From Actinocorallia herbida (lineage in GTDB: Bacteria > Actinomycetota > Actinomycetes > Streptosporangiales > Streptosporangiaceae): a stretch of 64,000 bases of DNA. Made by a program: the position numbers and the translations under genes. This document shows, one piece after another, positions 35,217-43,682 of the stretch. The stretch spans positions 496,001 through 560,000 of the forward strand of contig NZ_RJKE01000001.1 in NCBI RefSeq assembly GCF_003751225.1, written 5' to 3'. Numbering within the stretch: position 1 is the first letter of the stretch; every line of letters starts with the position of its first letter. The notes under the pieces were generated by a model. The model was not told where the DNA came from and searched no databases. It was given only the letters and a program-made list of their open reading frames with translations.

Positions 35217-35570
35217 ATGGAGCGGATGGAAGAGTTGGCGGCGAGGTTGCGGGTGGCGGCGGAGCGGCGCGGGTGGGAGGGGTTTCATACGCCCAAGAAC
35301 CTTGCGATGGCGTTGGCGGGGGAGGCCGGGGAGCTGCTGGCGGAGTTCCAGTGGCTGACGCCGGAGGAGTCGGCGCGGGTGATGGACGATGCGGCGAAAG
35401 CGGCCGCGGTGCGGTCGGAGATGGCCGACGTGTTCACGTACCTCGTGGAGCTCGCGGACGTGCTCGGGGTGGATCTCGTGCGGGCGGCGCAGGACAAGGC
35501 CGACGTCGTGGAGGAGAGGTACAGGACGGGGTACTACGGGGAGCCGAAGGCGAACGGTCAAGGGCTGTAG
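35217..35570 (+). CDS. MazG-like nucleotide pyrophosphohydrolase
   Basis: 117 residues of the small MazG/RS21-C6 (dCTPase-like) type. The metal-binding helices are present: EAGELLAEFQWL (E-x2-E/E) and MADVFTYLVELADVLGVDL (the E-x3-D pattern from RSEMADV). HTPKNLAMALAGEAGELLAEF is nearly invariant in actinobacterial homologues. It hydrolyses (d)NTPs to monophosphates, a nucleotide-pool cleaning role. The start MERMEELAARL at 35217 is close to a TACGCT -10-like hexamer, so the mRNA may be leaderless. Its last 13 bases overlap the convergent gene on the other strand. Confidence 0.85.
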   Translation: MERMEELAARLRVAAERRGWEGFHTPKNLAMALAGEAGELLAEFQWLTPEESARVMDDAAKAAAVRSEMADVFTYLVELADVLGVDLVRAAQDKADVVEERYRTGYYGEPKANGQGL

Positions 35571-36505
35571 ACGGGGGCGGCGGTGAAGGAGGGGGAGAGC
35601 TTCAGGCGGTAGGGGAGGGCGTGGAGCCAGGTGCGGGAGTGGGTCAGCGGGTGGTCGGGGTGGGAAGGATCGAAGGACTGCTCGTCTGACGGCAGGTAGG
35701 GGAGGGCGGTCCTGACGGCGGGGGCGTAAGGGTGCGGCGCCGGGGCGCCGGAGCGGGGATCGGGAGGGTCGGGGGCGTCTATGACGTGGTGGAGGTAGAC
35801 CGCCCGGGTGGCGCGCAGCAGCCAGACGGTGAAGGTGTACGAGACGCGGGGACGGGCCGCGTGGGTGACCTTGGCGAGGCAGGCCAGGCCCGTCATGTCG
35901 CCGATCGTGACGGGGTCGGCGGAGATGAGGCAGCCGACGCGGGCGTGCCGGACGGTGAGGGCGCGCCGGGCGGCGGGGAGGTCGTCCAGCCAGTGCGGGA
36001 CGTCGGGGGGCGCGGCGCCGGGCTGGAACAGGATCCGGCCTCCGGTGCGCGCGTCGGTCCAGAAGGCCGAGCCGTGCGGACGGTGCCAGCCCGAGGTGTC
36101 CAGGGCGGCGGCGGGCGCGAGGGCGAAGCGCAGCGGCGTGACGTCCGGGGGAGGGCCGTCGACGCGGTACGCGACAGGGGACACCTCGCCCGGGGATCCG
36201 ACCCGCAGAACCTCCCGTAGGGTCCGGACGGCGAGGTCGACCAGGCCGGACGCCGAGGAGTCCAGGTCGAGAGGCGGCAGAGCGAAGCCCTGGGGGGAGG
36301 GGAGCCAGCCGAGCCGTCCAGGGGATTCGTCCGGGGGGAGCTGCAGGGGGCCGCGGGCGGGGGAGAGGAAGGCCGAGAGGGCGTCGGGCCGCTTGTAGAG
36401 CGCCAGATAGCGCCCGCCGGGCCCGCGCAGGAAGAGGTCGGTGTCCGGTGGCGCCGTGTGGAGTACCTCGCTGAGGACGGTTCCGTACTCTTCCCAATCG
36501 GTCAT
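35558..36505 (-). CDS. Hypothetical protein
   Basis: 315 residues starting MTDWEEYGTVLSEVLHTAPPDTD at 36505, preceded by GGAGGGTC. The frame stays open to 36682 but without a ribosome binding site. Soluble, with no membrane segment or motif that I recognise. It contains LFLRGPGGRYLALYKRPDALSAFL near the N-terminus and a central region rich in Asp/Pro/Ala. It converges on the MazG-like gene with a 13-base overlap. It looks like an actinobacterial conserved hypothetical. Confidence 0.7.
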   Translation of the reverse strand: MTDWEEYGTVLSEVLHTAPPDTDLFLRGPGGRYLALYKRPDALSAFLSPARGPLQLPPDESPGRLGWLPSPQGFALPPLDLDSSASGLVDLAVRTLREVLRVGSPGEVSPVAYRVDGPPPDVTPLRFALAPAAALDTSGWHRPHGSAFWTDARTGGRILFQPGAAPPDVPHWLDDLPAARRALTVRHARVGCLISADPVTIGDMTGLACLAKVTHAARPRVSYTFTVWLLRATRAVYLHHVIDAPDPPDPRSGAPAPHPYAPAVRTALPYLPSDEQSFDPSHPDHPLTHSRTWLHALPYRLKLSPSFTAAPVYSP

Positions 36506-36616
36506 CTTTCGACCCTCCGGACCGCGCACCCCCGCTGTCAACGCGGAAGCCCGCCGAACACCGTCCGTATCCGGCCACCCGAGGGCGGTCCGAGGTGCCG
36601 TCACGCGGGCGGGACC

Positions 36617-36676
36617 GTGACCGCTTTCACCGGGTGTGAAGGCATTCACCAGCCGGTTGTGGCCGCTTTCACCGGG
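36617..36676. repeat. TTCAC repeats in the upstream region of the catabolic operon
   Basis: CCGCTTTCACCGGGT occurs twice (36,617-36,631 and 36,662-36,676). The first copy continues as TTCAC-cgggt-GTGAA, a 5-base inverted repeat, and another TTCAC follows. It sits in the 492-base gap 36,506-36,997, about 300 bases upstream of the catabolic promoter and about 110 upstream of the divergent gene. It could be an activator or repressor site for either side. Confidence 0.4.
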
Positions 36677-36942
36677 TCCCATCCCGATAGCGGACGGTAT
36701 TTGGCAATCGCTCAGTGGATCGATCAGATGACACGGGGTAGGTAACGCGCCTGTTGCGCCGTCCTCACCATCGGCTTCGCCGGGCGTCCAAAAGTGACCA
36801 CTTTTCGGGCTCCTCCGCGCCGCTCGCCGGCCTCGGCCGATCTTGCGGGAAGGCCGTGCCCGTAGGGCTTTCCTGCCCTTGGCCAGGGTTTGGCCAACGC
36901 CATGCGCAGCCGATGATCACCTGGTTAACCTCACGGTGATAT

Positions 36943-36972
36943 TTGACATTTGATATGAGATATCACCAGAAT
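36943..36972 (+). promoter_or_regulatory. Catabolic operon promoter with embedded operator
   Basis: A TTGACA -35 (36,943-36,948) and CAGAAT -10 (36,967-36,972) are 18 bases apart. Between them lies a perfect palindrome, TGATAT-gag-ATATCA (36,951-36,965). A wider inverted repeat, GGTGATAT / ATATCACC (36,935-36,942 and 36,960-36,967), surrounds it. A repressor bound here would block RNA polymerase directly. The GntR/FCD regulator encoded at the end of the operon is the obvious candidate. Confidence 0.6.
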
Positions 36973-36997
36973 CCTGGTCATCAGTCGAGGAGTTGGG

Positions 36998-38083
36998 GTG
37001 AGGGGCGTGACGGTGGCTCAGGAAGAGCGCGACGGTCTCGTGGAAGCCGGGTGGCTGCTCGAAGCGGTCGCCGGGGTGTTCCGGGCGGTCGGGTTCGGCG
37101 AGGACGCGGCCTCGGTCGTGGCGGAGTCGCTCGTGGAGGCCGACCTGAGGGGGGTCTCCTCGCACGGGGCCATGCTCGTGCCGATGTACGTGGACCGGAT
37201 CCTCGCCGGATCGGTGTCCCGCAAGGAGAGCGCGGAGGTCGTCGTGGACCTCGGCGCGGTCGCGGTGCTCGACGCGGGCGACGCGCTCGGTCAGCTGACG
37301 TCCGACCAGGCGATGGCGCTGGCCGTAGCGAAGGCCAAGAAGCACGGGGTCGGCGCGGTCGCCGTCCGGCACGCGTTCCACTTCGGCGGCGCGTTCCGCT
37401 ACGTGCAGGCCGCCGCCGCGAGCGGCTGCGTCGGGATCGCCGCGGCCAACACCCGGCCGCTGATGCCCGCCCCCGGCGGTGCGCAGCCCGTCGTCGGCAA
37501 CAACCCGATCGCGATCGGCGTGCCCGGCAAGGACGGCCACCCCGTCGTCCTGGACATGGCGCTGTCCGAGGCCGCGCTCGGCAAGATCCGGATCGCCGCC
37601 GCCGAAGGCCGCGAGATCCCGGTGACCTGGGCGACCGACGCCGAGGGCGGCCCGACCACCGACCCGAACGCCGCACTCAAGGGAATGCTGCTCCCGGCCG
37701 CCGGCCACAAGGGCTTCGGCCTCGCGCTCATCGTCGACGTCCTCACCGGAGTCCTGTCCGGCGGATCCTCCGGCAGCAAGGTCAAGGGCCTGTACGCCGA
37801 CGTGTCCGTGCCGAACGACTGCGCGCACTTCTTCCTCGCGCTGGACCTCGCCTCCTTCGGCGACGCCGACGGGTTCGCCGACCGGATGGCCGCCCTCGCC
37901 GCCGAGGTCACCGGCTCGCCCACCGCCCCGGGCGTCGACCGGCTCTACCTGCCCGGCCAGATCGAGGCCGAGCGCAGCGACACCGCCGCCGCGCGCGGCG
38001 TGAAGGTCGAGGCGAGCGTGCTGAAGGCGCTGCAAGAGACCGCCGCCAAGGTCGGCGCGACCCTTCCGGAAGTGCGCCGATGA
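36998..38083 (+). CDS. Ldh-family (malate/L-lactate-type) NAD(P)-dependent dehydrogenase
   Basis: 361 residues of the LDH2/MDH2 (YlbC/ComC-like) oxidoreductase family. Conserved elements: SLVEADLRGVSSHG, the catalytic-type HAFHFGGAFRYVQAA, ANTRPLMPAPGG, GNNPIAIGVP, LDMALSEAALGKI and PAAGHKGFGLALIVDVLTG. These enzymes oxidise 2-hydroxy acids or reduce 2-oxo acids and cyclic imines with NAD(P). The GTG start has GAGGAG upstream; a GTG at 37007 is possible. It is the first gene of the catabolic operon, 26 bases after the predicted -10, and overlaps the SDR gene by ATGA. Confidence 0.9.
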   Translation: MRGVTVAQEERDGLVEAGWLLEAVAGVFRAVGFGEDAASVVAESLVEADLRGVSSHGAMLVPMYVDRILAGSVSRKESAEVVVDLGAVAVLDAGDALGQLTSDQAMALAVAKAKKHGVGAVAVRHAFHFGGAFRYVQAAAASGCVGIAAANTRPLMPAPGGAQPVVGNNPIAIGVPGKDGHPVVLDMALSEAALGKIRIAAAEGREIPVTWATDAEGGPTTDPNAALKGMLLPAAGHKGFGLALIVDVLTGVLSGGSSGSKVKGLYADVSVPNDCAHFFLALDLASFGDADGFADRMAALAAEVTGSPTAPGVDRLYLPGQIEAERSDTAAARGVKVEASVLKALQETAAKVGATLPEVRR

Positions 38084-38802
38084 TCCGGACCACCTTCGAC
38101 GCGACCGGCGAGGTCGTCGTCATCACCGGCGGCGCGAACGGCATCGGCGCGGGCCTCGCCCGCGGGATCGCCGCGCGCGGCGGCCAGGCCGTCGTCTTCG
38201 ACGTGGCCCCCGGCCTCGACCTGGACGGCGTCGAGCACGTCAAGGTCGATGTCTCCGACCGCACGGCGGTCTTCGCCGCGGTCGAAGGCGTGCTGGCCCG
38301 GCACGGCCACATCGACGGGCTCGTCGCGGGCGCCGCGATCCAGCCCCGCACGAAGGTCGCCGAGATGCCGTCGGACGAGTGGGCCCGCACCCTGGGCGTC
38401 AACCTCGACGGCGTCGTGTGGTCGTGCCAGGCCGTCCTGCCCTCGATGATCGAACGGCGCAGCGGCTCCATCGTGATGTTCACGTCGGGGCTGGCGCACA
38501 TGGGCCGCGCCGAGGCGTCCGCGTACGCCGCGAGCAAGGGCGCGCTCATCCCCTTCGCGAAGTCCCTGGCCGCCGAGGTCGCCGAGCACCGCGTCCGCGT
38601 GAACGTGCTCGCCCCCGGCGTCATCGACACGCCCCAATTCCAAGCCGCCAACCCCCAGGGCGGCGAACGCGAGCACTGGGCCAAGACGACCGGCATCGGC
38701 ACGCCTGAAGACGTGGTCGGCCCGCTGCTCTTCCTGCTGTCGGACGCCGCGACGATGACCGGCTCCCAGCTCAGCCGCGACCGCGCGTACCCCAAGGAGT
38801 GA
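38080..38802 (+). CDS. SDR-family oxidoreductase
   Basis: 240 residues, classical short-chain dehydrogenase. Cofactor motif ITGGANGIGAGLA, NLDGV, the catalytic Ser in MFTSGL, YAASK, and VLAPGVIDTP. The acidic VFDVAP after beta-2 favours NAD(H). The C-terminus is unusual: it ends TGSQLSRDRAYPKE, where most family members have a TG-x-L-NVDGG ending. It starts inside the stop of the Ldh gene. Probably oxidises an alcohol or dihydrodiol intermediate of the pathway. Confidence 0.9.
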   Translation: MIRTTFDATGEVVVITGGANGIGAGLARGIAARGGQAVVFDVAPGLDLDGVEHVKVDVSDRTAVFAAVEGVLARHGHIDGLVAGAAIQPRTKVAEMPSDEWARTLGVNLDGVVWSCQAVLPSMIERRSGSIVMFTSGLAHMGRAEASAYAASKGALIPFAKSLAAEVAEHRVRVNVLAPGVIDTPQFQAANPQGGEREHWAKTTGIGTPEDVVGPLLFLLSDAATMTGSQLSRDRAYPKE

Positions 38803-38804
38803 CC

Positions 38805-40430
38805 ATGTCCGACCCTCTCAAGGAGAACCAGGACCTTTTGCCCGTCGCGATCGTCGGCGGGGGCCCGGTCGGCCTCATCACCGCTCTCGGCCTCGTCCAC
38901 CACGGCGTCCCCGTCGCCGTGTTCGAGGAGGACGACAGCCTGTCCCTCGACACCAAGGCGGGCACGATCCTCACCCGGACCCTCGAGGTCCTCCACCGCT
39001 TCGACGCCCTCGACCCCGTCCTGCGCGCCTCCCTGCGCATCGACGAGATCGGCGAGATCGACCGGGTCACCAACGAGCCGACCCTGTCGGTCCGGACGGG
39101 CGAGCTGACCGAGGACACCCGCTTCCCGTTCGTCATCAACATCCCGCAGCACCACCTGGAGCCCGTCCTGCGCGACGCGTTCGAGGCCAAGGCGCCGGGC
39201 GCGCTGCGCATGTCGCGCCGCCTGGAGAAGTTCACGCAGCACGCCGACCACGTCGAGCTGCACCTGAACGGCCCCGAGGGACCGGAGACGTTCAAGGCCC
39301 GCTACCTGCTGGGCTGCGACGGAGGCCGCTCCACGATCCGCGAGCAGCTCGGCATCACCGTCGAGGGCAAGACCCTCGAAGAGCGCTACATGCTCGTCGA
39401 CATCAAGGCCGACCTCGACGTCGCCAGCCCGCGCGACTACCCGTACCTGGCCTACTTCTCCGACCCGCAGGAGTGGATGATCCTCGTCCGCCAGCCGCAC
39501 TGCTGGCGGTTCCTCTACCCGCTCCCGAAGGACGCGGCCGAGCTGACGATCGAGGAACTGCGCGAGAAGACCCGCAGGTTCATCGGCGACGTCGAGGACA
39601 TCGAGGTCATCGGCACCAACGTCTACAACGTGCACCACCGGGTCGCCCGCAAGTGGCGCGACGGCAGGGTCTTCCTGCTCGGCGACGCCGCCCACCTCAT
39701 CACCCCGATGTGGGCGCTCGGCCTCAACACCGGTGTGCTCGACGCGTCGAACCTGCCGTGGCGCCTGTCCTGGGTGCTGCGCGGCTGGGCCGACGAGTCG
39801 ATCCTCGACGGCTACGAGGTCGAGCAGGCGCCCGTCGCGGTCAAGGGCTCCGGCGAGATGTCGGAGGCGGCCCGCCAGTACATGGCCCGCGAGGGCGAGG
39901 CGCTGGACGCGATGACCGACGGGAACTGGGGCAACGCCTTCACCCGCTCGATGCTCGGTGTCACCCTCGACGTCGACGGCAAGGGCGAGTGGTCGATGGT
40001 CAAGACCGGGAGCACCCCGCTGCCCGTCAACGCCGGCGACCGCGCGCCCGACCTGCCCGTCTTCGGCCCCGACGGCGGTGGCGTCCACCTGCACGACCTG
40101 ACCAGGGACGCGTTCGTCGCCCTGTACTTCACCGACACGCGCCGCCGCCCGGCCATCCCCGCCCAGGACAGCCCGGCGCTGAGGCGCTTCGCGGTGTCCC
40201 GCTGGGACGCCCCGCACGACTCCGGCCTGCGCGACCGCGCCCTGTTCGACCCGGCCGAGCGGGTCCGCCGCCGCTTCGGCGTCCCGGCCGACACCGTCGT
40301 CCTCCTGCGCCCCGACGGGCACGTCGCGGCGATCCTCCCGTTCGACCCGGCCTCCACCACGGACGTCGCGGCCGAGGTCTACGCCCGCATCACCGGCCGC
40401 GCGCCCGCGGCCTTCGAGGAGAACGCATGA
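38805..40430 (+). CDS. FAD-dependent aromatic monooxygenase (MhpA/PHBH class)
   Basis: 541 residues. The FAD motif GGGPVG is at 18-23, the DG motif is GCDGGRSTIREQLG (about 172-185) and the GD motif is LLGDAAHLITPMWALGLNTGV (about 290-310). A C-terminal thioredoxin-like domain (about 415-541) is as in group A hydroxylases such as MhpA or phenol hydroxylase. It uses NAD(P)H and O2 to hydroxylate an aromatic ring. The start ATG 38805 follows AAGGAG with 5-base spacing; GTG 38799 is rejected. This is probably the ring-activating step of the operon. Substrate unknown. Confidence 0.9.
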   Translation: MSDPLKENQDLLPVAIVGGGPVGLITALGLVHHGVPVAVFEEDDSLSLDTKAGTILTRTLEVLHRFDALDPVLRASLRIDEIGEIDRVTNEPTLSVRTGELTEDTRFPFVINIPQHHLEPVLRDAFEAKAPGALRMSRRLEKFTQHADHVELHLNGPEGPETFKARYLLGCDGGRSTIREQLGITVEGKTLEERYMLVDIKADLDVASPRDYPYLAYFSDPQEWMILVRQPHCWRFLYPLPKDAAELTIEELREKTRRFIGDVEDIEVIGTNVYNVHHRVARKWRDGRVFLLGDAAHLITPMWALGLNTGVLDASNLPWRLSWVLRGWADESILDGYEVEQAPVAVKGSGEMSEAARQYMAREGEALDAMTDGNWGNAFTRSMLGVTLDVDGKGEWSMVKTGSTPLPVNAGDRAPDLPVFGPDGGGVHLHDLTRDAFVALYFTDTRRRPAIPAQDSPALRRFAVSRWDAPHDSGLRDRALFDPAERVRRRFGVPADTVVLLRPDGHVAAILPFDPASTTDVAAEVYARITGRAPAAFEENA

Positions 40431-40834
40431 CCGAGCAGCAGAACTCCGGCCTGGTCGGGCCGGACGGCGAGCCGATCGCCGCGCACGACAACACCCACCT
40501 CGTCGGCCCGGACGGCAAGCCCGTCTCGCTGGGGAGCGTCGGCCAGAACATCCTCCTGGAGAACGAGTTCGTCAGGGTCTGGGAGATCGACCTCCAGCCC
40601 GGCCAGAAGCAGCCGTGGCACCAGCACGTCAACCCGTACCTCGTCGTCGCGATCGAGGCCGCGGACAACCGGATCGACGCCCTCATCGGCGGCGACCCGC
40701 GCCTGGTGCACGAGCCGGCGGGCGGCGTCATCTACCGCGAGCCGGGCGAGGTCCACATGCTCACCAACCGCGGCGACTCGCGTTACGTCAGCCGCCTCAT
40801 CGAACTGAAGTTCCTGGGAGAGAACCGTGCCTGA
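40427..40834 (+). CDS. Small cupin-domain protein
   Basis: 135 residues, one cupin barrel. The first motif has metal ligands in PGQKQPWHQHVNPYLVV and the second is around PGEVHMLTN. The N-terminus carries a GLVGPDGEPIA / HLVGPDGKPVS repeat. It overlaps the monooxygenase stop (ATGA) and the next cupin start. It may be a dioxygenase, isomerase or binding protein; a cupin beside a ring hydroxylase fits an extradiol-type ring-cleaving enzyme, but the sequence alone does not prove it. Confidence 0.8.
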   Translation: MTEQQNSGLVGPDGEPIAAHDNTHLVGPDGKPVSLGSVGQNILLENEFVRVWEIDLQPGQKQPWHQHVNPYLVVAIEAADNRIDALIGGDPRLVHEPAGGVIYREPGEVHMLTNRGDSRYVSRLIELKFLGENRA

Positions 40835-41351
40835 GCCGATCCGTCCGAAGCGCCCCGAGGGCATCTCCGAGAGCGAGTGGGCCGAGAACCTGTCGGAGCC
40901 CGCCAACTACGGCGGCGAGGCGCCCGACCGCTCCCGGGAGCAGGACGTCCCCGGCCCCGACGGCGAGGTCATGGGCAGGTTCCGCGAGATCCTCCTGCAG
41001 GTCCAGGACCTGGAGTGGCTCGACAAGACCCTCGAAGGGCTGTCGCACAAGCCGCTGTGGCGCAACGACGACACCGGCGCGTCGATCTCCCTCGTGCGGT
41101 TCAAGAAGGGCTCGGGCATCCCGTCCCGGCACTCGCACGCCTCGAACCAGTTCATGTTCTGCCTTTCCGGCCGGTACACGTACGTCCCGACCGGGCTGAC
41201 CCTCACGCAGGGCTCCTTCTACTGGAACCCCAAGGGCAGCCTGCACGGCCCCACCCACGCGGACGAGGACACCGTCCTGCTGGAGATCTACGACGGGCCG
41301 CACTACCCGACGCAGCCCGATTGGTACAGCAGCGAGGAAGACACCCGCTGA
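40827..41351 (+). CDS. Cupin-domain protein, possible ring-cleaving dioxygenase
   Basis: 174 residues from a GTG inside the end of the previous gene. The cupin motif 1 is GSGIPSRHSHASNQFMFCLSGRYTY and motif 2 is GSFYWNPKGSLHGP, giving His ligands for Fe(II) or Mn(II). Length and the HSHASNQ motif resemble the single-domain cupin dioxygenases of the 2,4'-dihydroxyacetophenone-cleaving type. With the FAD hydroxylase just upstream it is a good candidate for oxidative ring or side-chain cleavage. The assignment is inferential. Confidence 0.78.
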   Translation: MPEPIRPKRPEGISESEWAENLSEPANYGGEAPDRSREQDVPGPDGEVMGRFREILLQVQDLEWLDKTLEGLSHKPLWRNDDTGASISLVRFKKGSGIPSRHSHASNQFMFCLSGRYTYVPTGLTLTQGSFYWNPKGSLHGPTHADEDTVLLEIYDGPHYPTQPDWYSSEEDTR

Positions 41352-41382
41352 ACCCGCGCAGCCGCGCCTTCTGAGGAGAGAA

Positions 41383-41781
41383 ATGCCCAAGCAGGAAGTC
41401 GTCAGCCCCGAACTCGCCGTGCCGAACGGCCACTTCGCCCAGGCGACCGTCGCCAAGGCCGCGGGCCGGTTCGTGTTCATCTCCGGGATGACCGCCCGCA
41501 ACGCGTCCGGCGGCGTCACCGGCGTCGGCGACGTCAGCGCCCAGACCCACCAGGTCTGCCAGAACCTGAAGGCCGCGGTCGAGGCCGCGGGCGGCACCCT
41601 GGACGACATCGCCCGGGTCGACGTCTACGTCCGCAACATGGAGGACTTCCAGGCCATCCACGCCGTGCGCCGCCAGTACTTCACCGGTGTGGCGCCCGCG
41701 TCGACGATGGTCGAGGTCTCCAAGTTCGTGAACAAGGACTACCTCATCGAGATCAACGCCATCGCCGTGGTGGGTGACTGA
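41383..41781 (+). CDS. RidA-family deaminase
   Basis: 132 residues of the RidA/YjgF/UK114 family, with GAGGAGA before the ATG. Conserved features: RFVFISGMTAR, QVCQNLKAAVEAAGGTLDDIARVDVYVRNMEDF and APASTMVEVSKF (the Arg-equivalent position near the end is replaced by Lys/Val context). Members deaminate enamines and imines; 2-aminomuconate deaminase belongs to this family. In this operon it could deaminate a ring-cleavage product from an amino-aromatic compound. Confidence 0.9.
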   Translation: MPKQEVVSPELAVPNGHFAQATVAKAAGRFVFISGMTARNASGGVTGVGDVSAQTHQVCQNLKAAVEAAGGTLDDIARVDVYVRNMEDFQAIHAVRRQYFTGVAPASTMVEVSKFVNKDYLIEINAIAVVGD

Positions 41782-42659
41782 TGAGGTACGGAGCGGCGGT
41801 CCTCGACGGGGTGCGGCGCACCGTCGTCATCCTGGGCGACCAGGCCGCGGCCCTCCCGCTCGGCGCGCCGACCCCCGACGACGCCGTCCGCGACGCCGCC
41901 GCGCTGGAGGCGATCCGGGCCGGGGTCGAGGACGCCGAGCGCGTCCCGCTGGCGGGCCTGGACCTGCGCGCCCCCCTCGCCCGCTTCAACCGCGACGTCC
42001 TGTGCACCGGCTGGAACTACTGGGAGCACTTCGAGGAGTCGAAGGGCAAGCGCGAGGGGCAGGACCCCAAGGAGCGCCCGACGCACCCGACGTTCTTCAC
42101 CAAGGGCCCGGACACCGTCATCGGCCCGAACGACGACATCGCGTTCGACCCGGAGATCTCCACCAAGTGGGACTACGAGGCCGAGGTCGCGATCGTCATC
42201 GGGAAGACCGGACGGTCGATCCCCGAAGACAAGGCACTGGATTACGTCGGCGGTTACCTCATCGCCAACGACGTCTCCCAGCGCGACCTCCAGCGCGCGC
42301 ACGGCGGCCAGTGGCTGAAGGGCAAGAGCATCGACGCCACGATGCCACTCGGCCCGTGGATCACCACGCCCGACGAGATCGCCGACCCGCACGACCTCGC
42401 GATCACCTTCGACCTCAACGGAGTCCGTCTCCAGGACGCCACCACGAAGCTGACCGCGTTCTCGTTCGCCCAGGTCATCGCCGAGCTGAGCTGGGGGATG
42501 ACGCTGCGCGCCGGAGACGTGGTGCTGACCGGCACCCCGCACGGCATCGGCAACGCCCGCGAGCCGCAGATCTTCCTCAAGGAGGGCGACGAGCTCGTGA
42601 CCCGGGTCGAGGGCCTCGGCGAGCTGCGCAACCGGATGGTCCGCACCCGCCTCGCCTGA
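41781..42659 (+). CDS. Fumarylacetoacetate hydrolase family protein
   Basis: 292 residues. The FAH-superfamily metal site is visible: STKWDYEAEVAIVIGKTGRSIP (E-x-E) and GGYLIANDVSQRDLQ (Asp), with KGKSIDATMPLGPWITTPDE downstream and VLTGTPHGIG near the end. Family members hydrolyse acylpyruvates, isomerise or decarboxylate 2-oxo dioic acids, or hydrate oxopentenoate. It overlaps the RidA stop (TGATG). Role: probably a late step after ring cleavage. Confidence 0.9.
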   Translation: MRYGAAVLDGVRRTVVILGDQAAALPLGAPTPDDAVRDAAALEAIRAGVEDAERVPLAGLDLRAPLARFNRDVLCTGWNYWEHFEESKGKREGQDPKERPTHPTFFTKGPDTVIGPNDDIAFDPEISTKWDYEAEVAIVIGKTGRSIPEDKALDYVGGYLIANDVSQRDLQRAHGGQWLKGKSIDATMPLGPWITTPDEIADPHDLAITFDLNGVRLQDATTKLTAFSFAQVIAELSWGMTLRAGDVVLTGTPHGIGNAREPQIFLKEGDELVTRVEGLGELRNRMVRTRLA

Positions 42660-42716
42660 CCCACCCCGACCCCGACCCCCGCCCCCCGCCCTCGGAACTA
42701 GGAGACCACGCCCCTC

Positions 42717-43682
42717 ATGGCCGGCATCGACCTGCACACCCACCTCGCCCCCGTCCTCACAGACGTCGCGGCGCTGCCCGGCATCGAGCCGGACGGCGGA
42801 CGGCTCGTCGTCGACGGGTCGCGGGTCGGCCTGCCCCGGCTCTACCAGCCGGAGGCCCTGGAGGCGTGGCTCGCCGACCTGGGCCTGGAAGCGGGCGCGG
42901 TCTCCGCCCCGCCGCCGTTCTTCCGCCAGCACCTCGGGGAAGAGGAGACCGTCGTCTGGGTCCGCGCCCTCAACGACGGGATCCTCCAGGCCACCGAGGG
43001 CCGCCCGACGCTCCTGCCGATGGCCTACCTGCCGCTCGACCGGCCGGAAGCCGCCGCGGCGGAGCTCGAGCGGCTGCTGGCCGAGGACGCCGGCTGGGTC
43101 GGCTTCGCCGCCTCCGCGGGCGGGGGCTCGGTGAGCCTCGCCGACGGGAGCCTGGACCCGGTGTGGGAGCTGCTGGCCGCCGACGGCCGCCCGCTGCTCC
43201 TGCACCCGGGGGCCAGCCCCGACCCACGGCTCAAGGATTTCTACCTGGCCAACCTGCTCGGCAACCCGTACGAGACGGGCGTGGCCGTCGCCCAGCTCCT
43301 CTTCGGCGACGTGCCCGGCCGCTTCCCCGGCGTCCGGTTCCTGCTCGTGCACTGCGGCGGCGTCCTCACCTCCGTGCTCGGCCGCTGGCAGCGCGGCATC
43401 GACACCGAGCGGCCCGGCCTTCCCACCCTCACCACCCCCCTCTCCGAGGCGATCGACTGCTTCTACGTCGACTGCCTCGCCCATGACTCCGCCGTCGTCG
43501 ACCTCGCGGTCGCCACGTTCGGCGGTGACCGGATCGTCCTCGGCAGCGACTGGCCGTTCCCGATGGGCAGCGACGACCCCGCGTCGCTCGTCGCCCATCT
43601 CGACGGGGACCTCGTGCGCCGGATCAGCGAAGAGAACGCCCGGGCTCTGCTGTCCTCCCACAGAGTGAAGGAAGAACGATGA
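42717..43682 (+). CDS. Amidohydrolase 2 (ACMSD-like) family enzyme
   Basis: 321 residues of the ACMSD/gamma-resorcylate-decarboxylase-type TIM-barrel family. Metal ligands: the N-terminal DLHTHL (H7, H9), LLLHPG, LVHCGG and the final Asp in LGSDWPFPMG. Family members decarboxylate aromatic or muconate semialdehyde carboxylates, or hydrolyse lactones. An AGGAG lies about 13 bases upstream of the ATG, a loose spacing. The stop overlaps the substrate-binding protein start (ATGA). In context it may decarboxylate an aminocarboxymuconate-like product. Confidence 0.88.
   Translation: MAGIDLHTHLAPVLTDVAALPGIEPDGGRLVVDGSRVGLPRLYQPEALEAWLADLGLEAGAVSAPPPFFRQHLGEEETVVWVRALNDGILQATEGRPTLLPMAYLPLDRPEAAAAELERLLAEDAGWVGFAASAGGGSVSLADGSLDPVWELLAADGRPLLLHPGASPDPRLKDFYLANLLGNPYETGVAVAQLLFGDVPGRFPGVRFLLVHCGGVLTSVLGRWQRGIDTERPGLPTLTTPLSEAIDCFYVDCLAHDSAVVDLAVATFGGDRIVLGSDWPFPMGSDDPASLVAHLDGDLVRRISEENARALLSSHRVKEER

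Noticed and set aside
17593-36505. Attachment-site repeats bounding an integrated defence island
   Set aside because: No integrase gene, tRNA end or matching long direct repeats were seen at the island edges, so integration as a unit is not supported.
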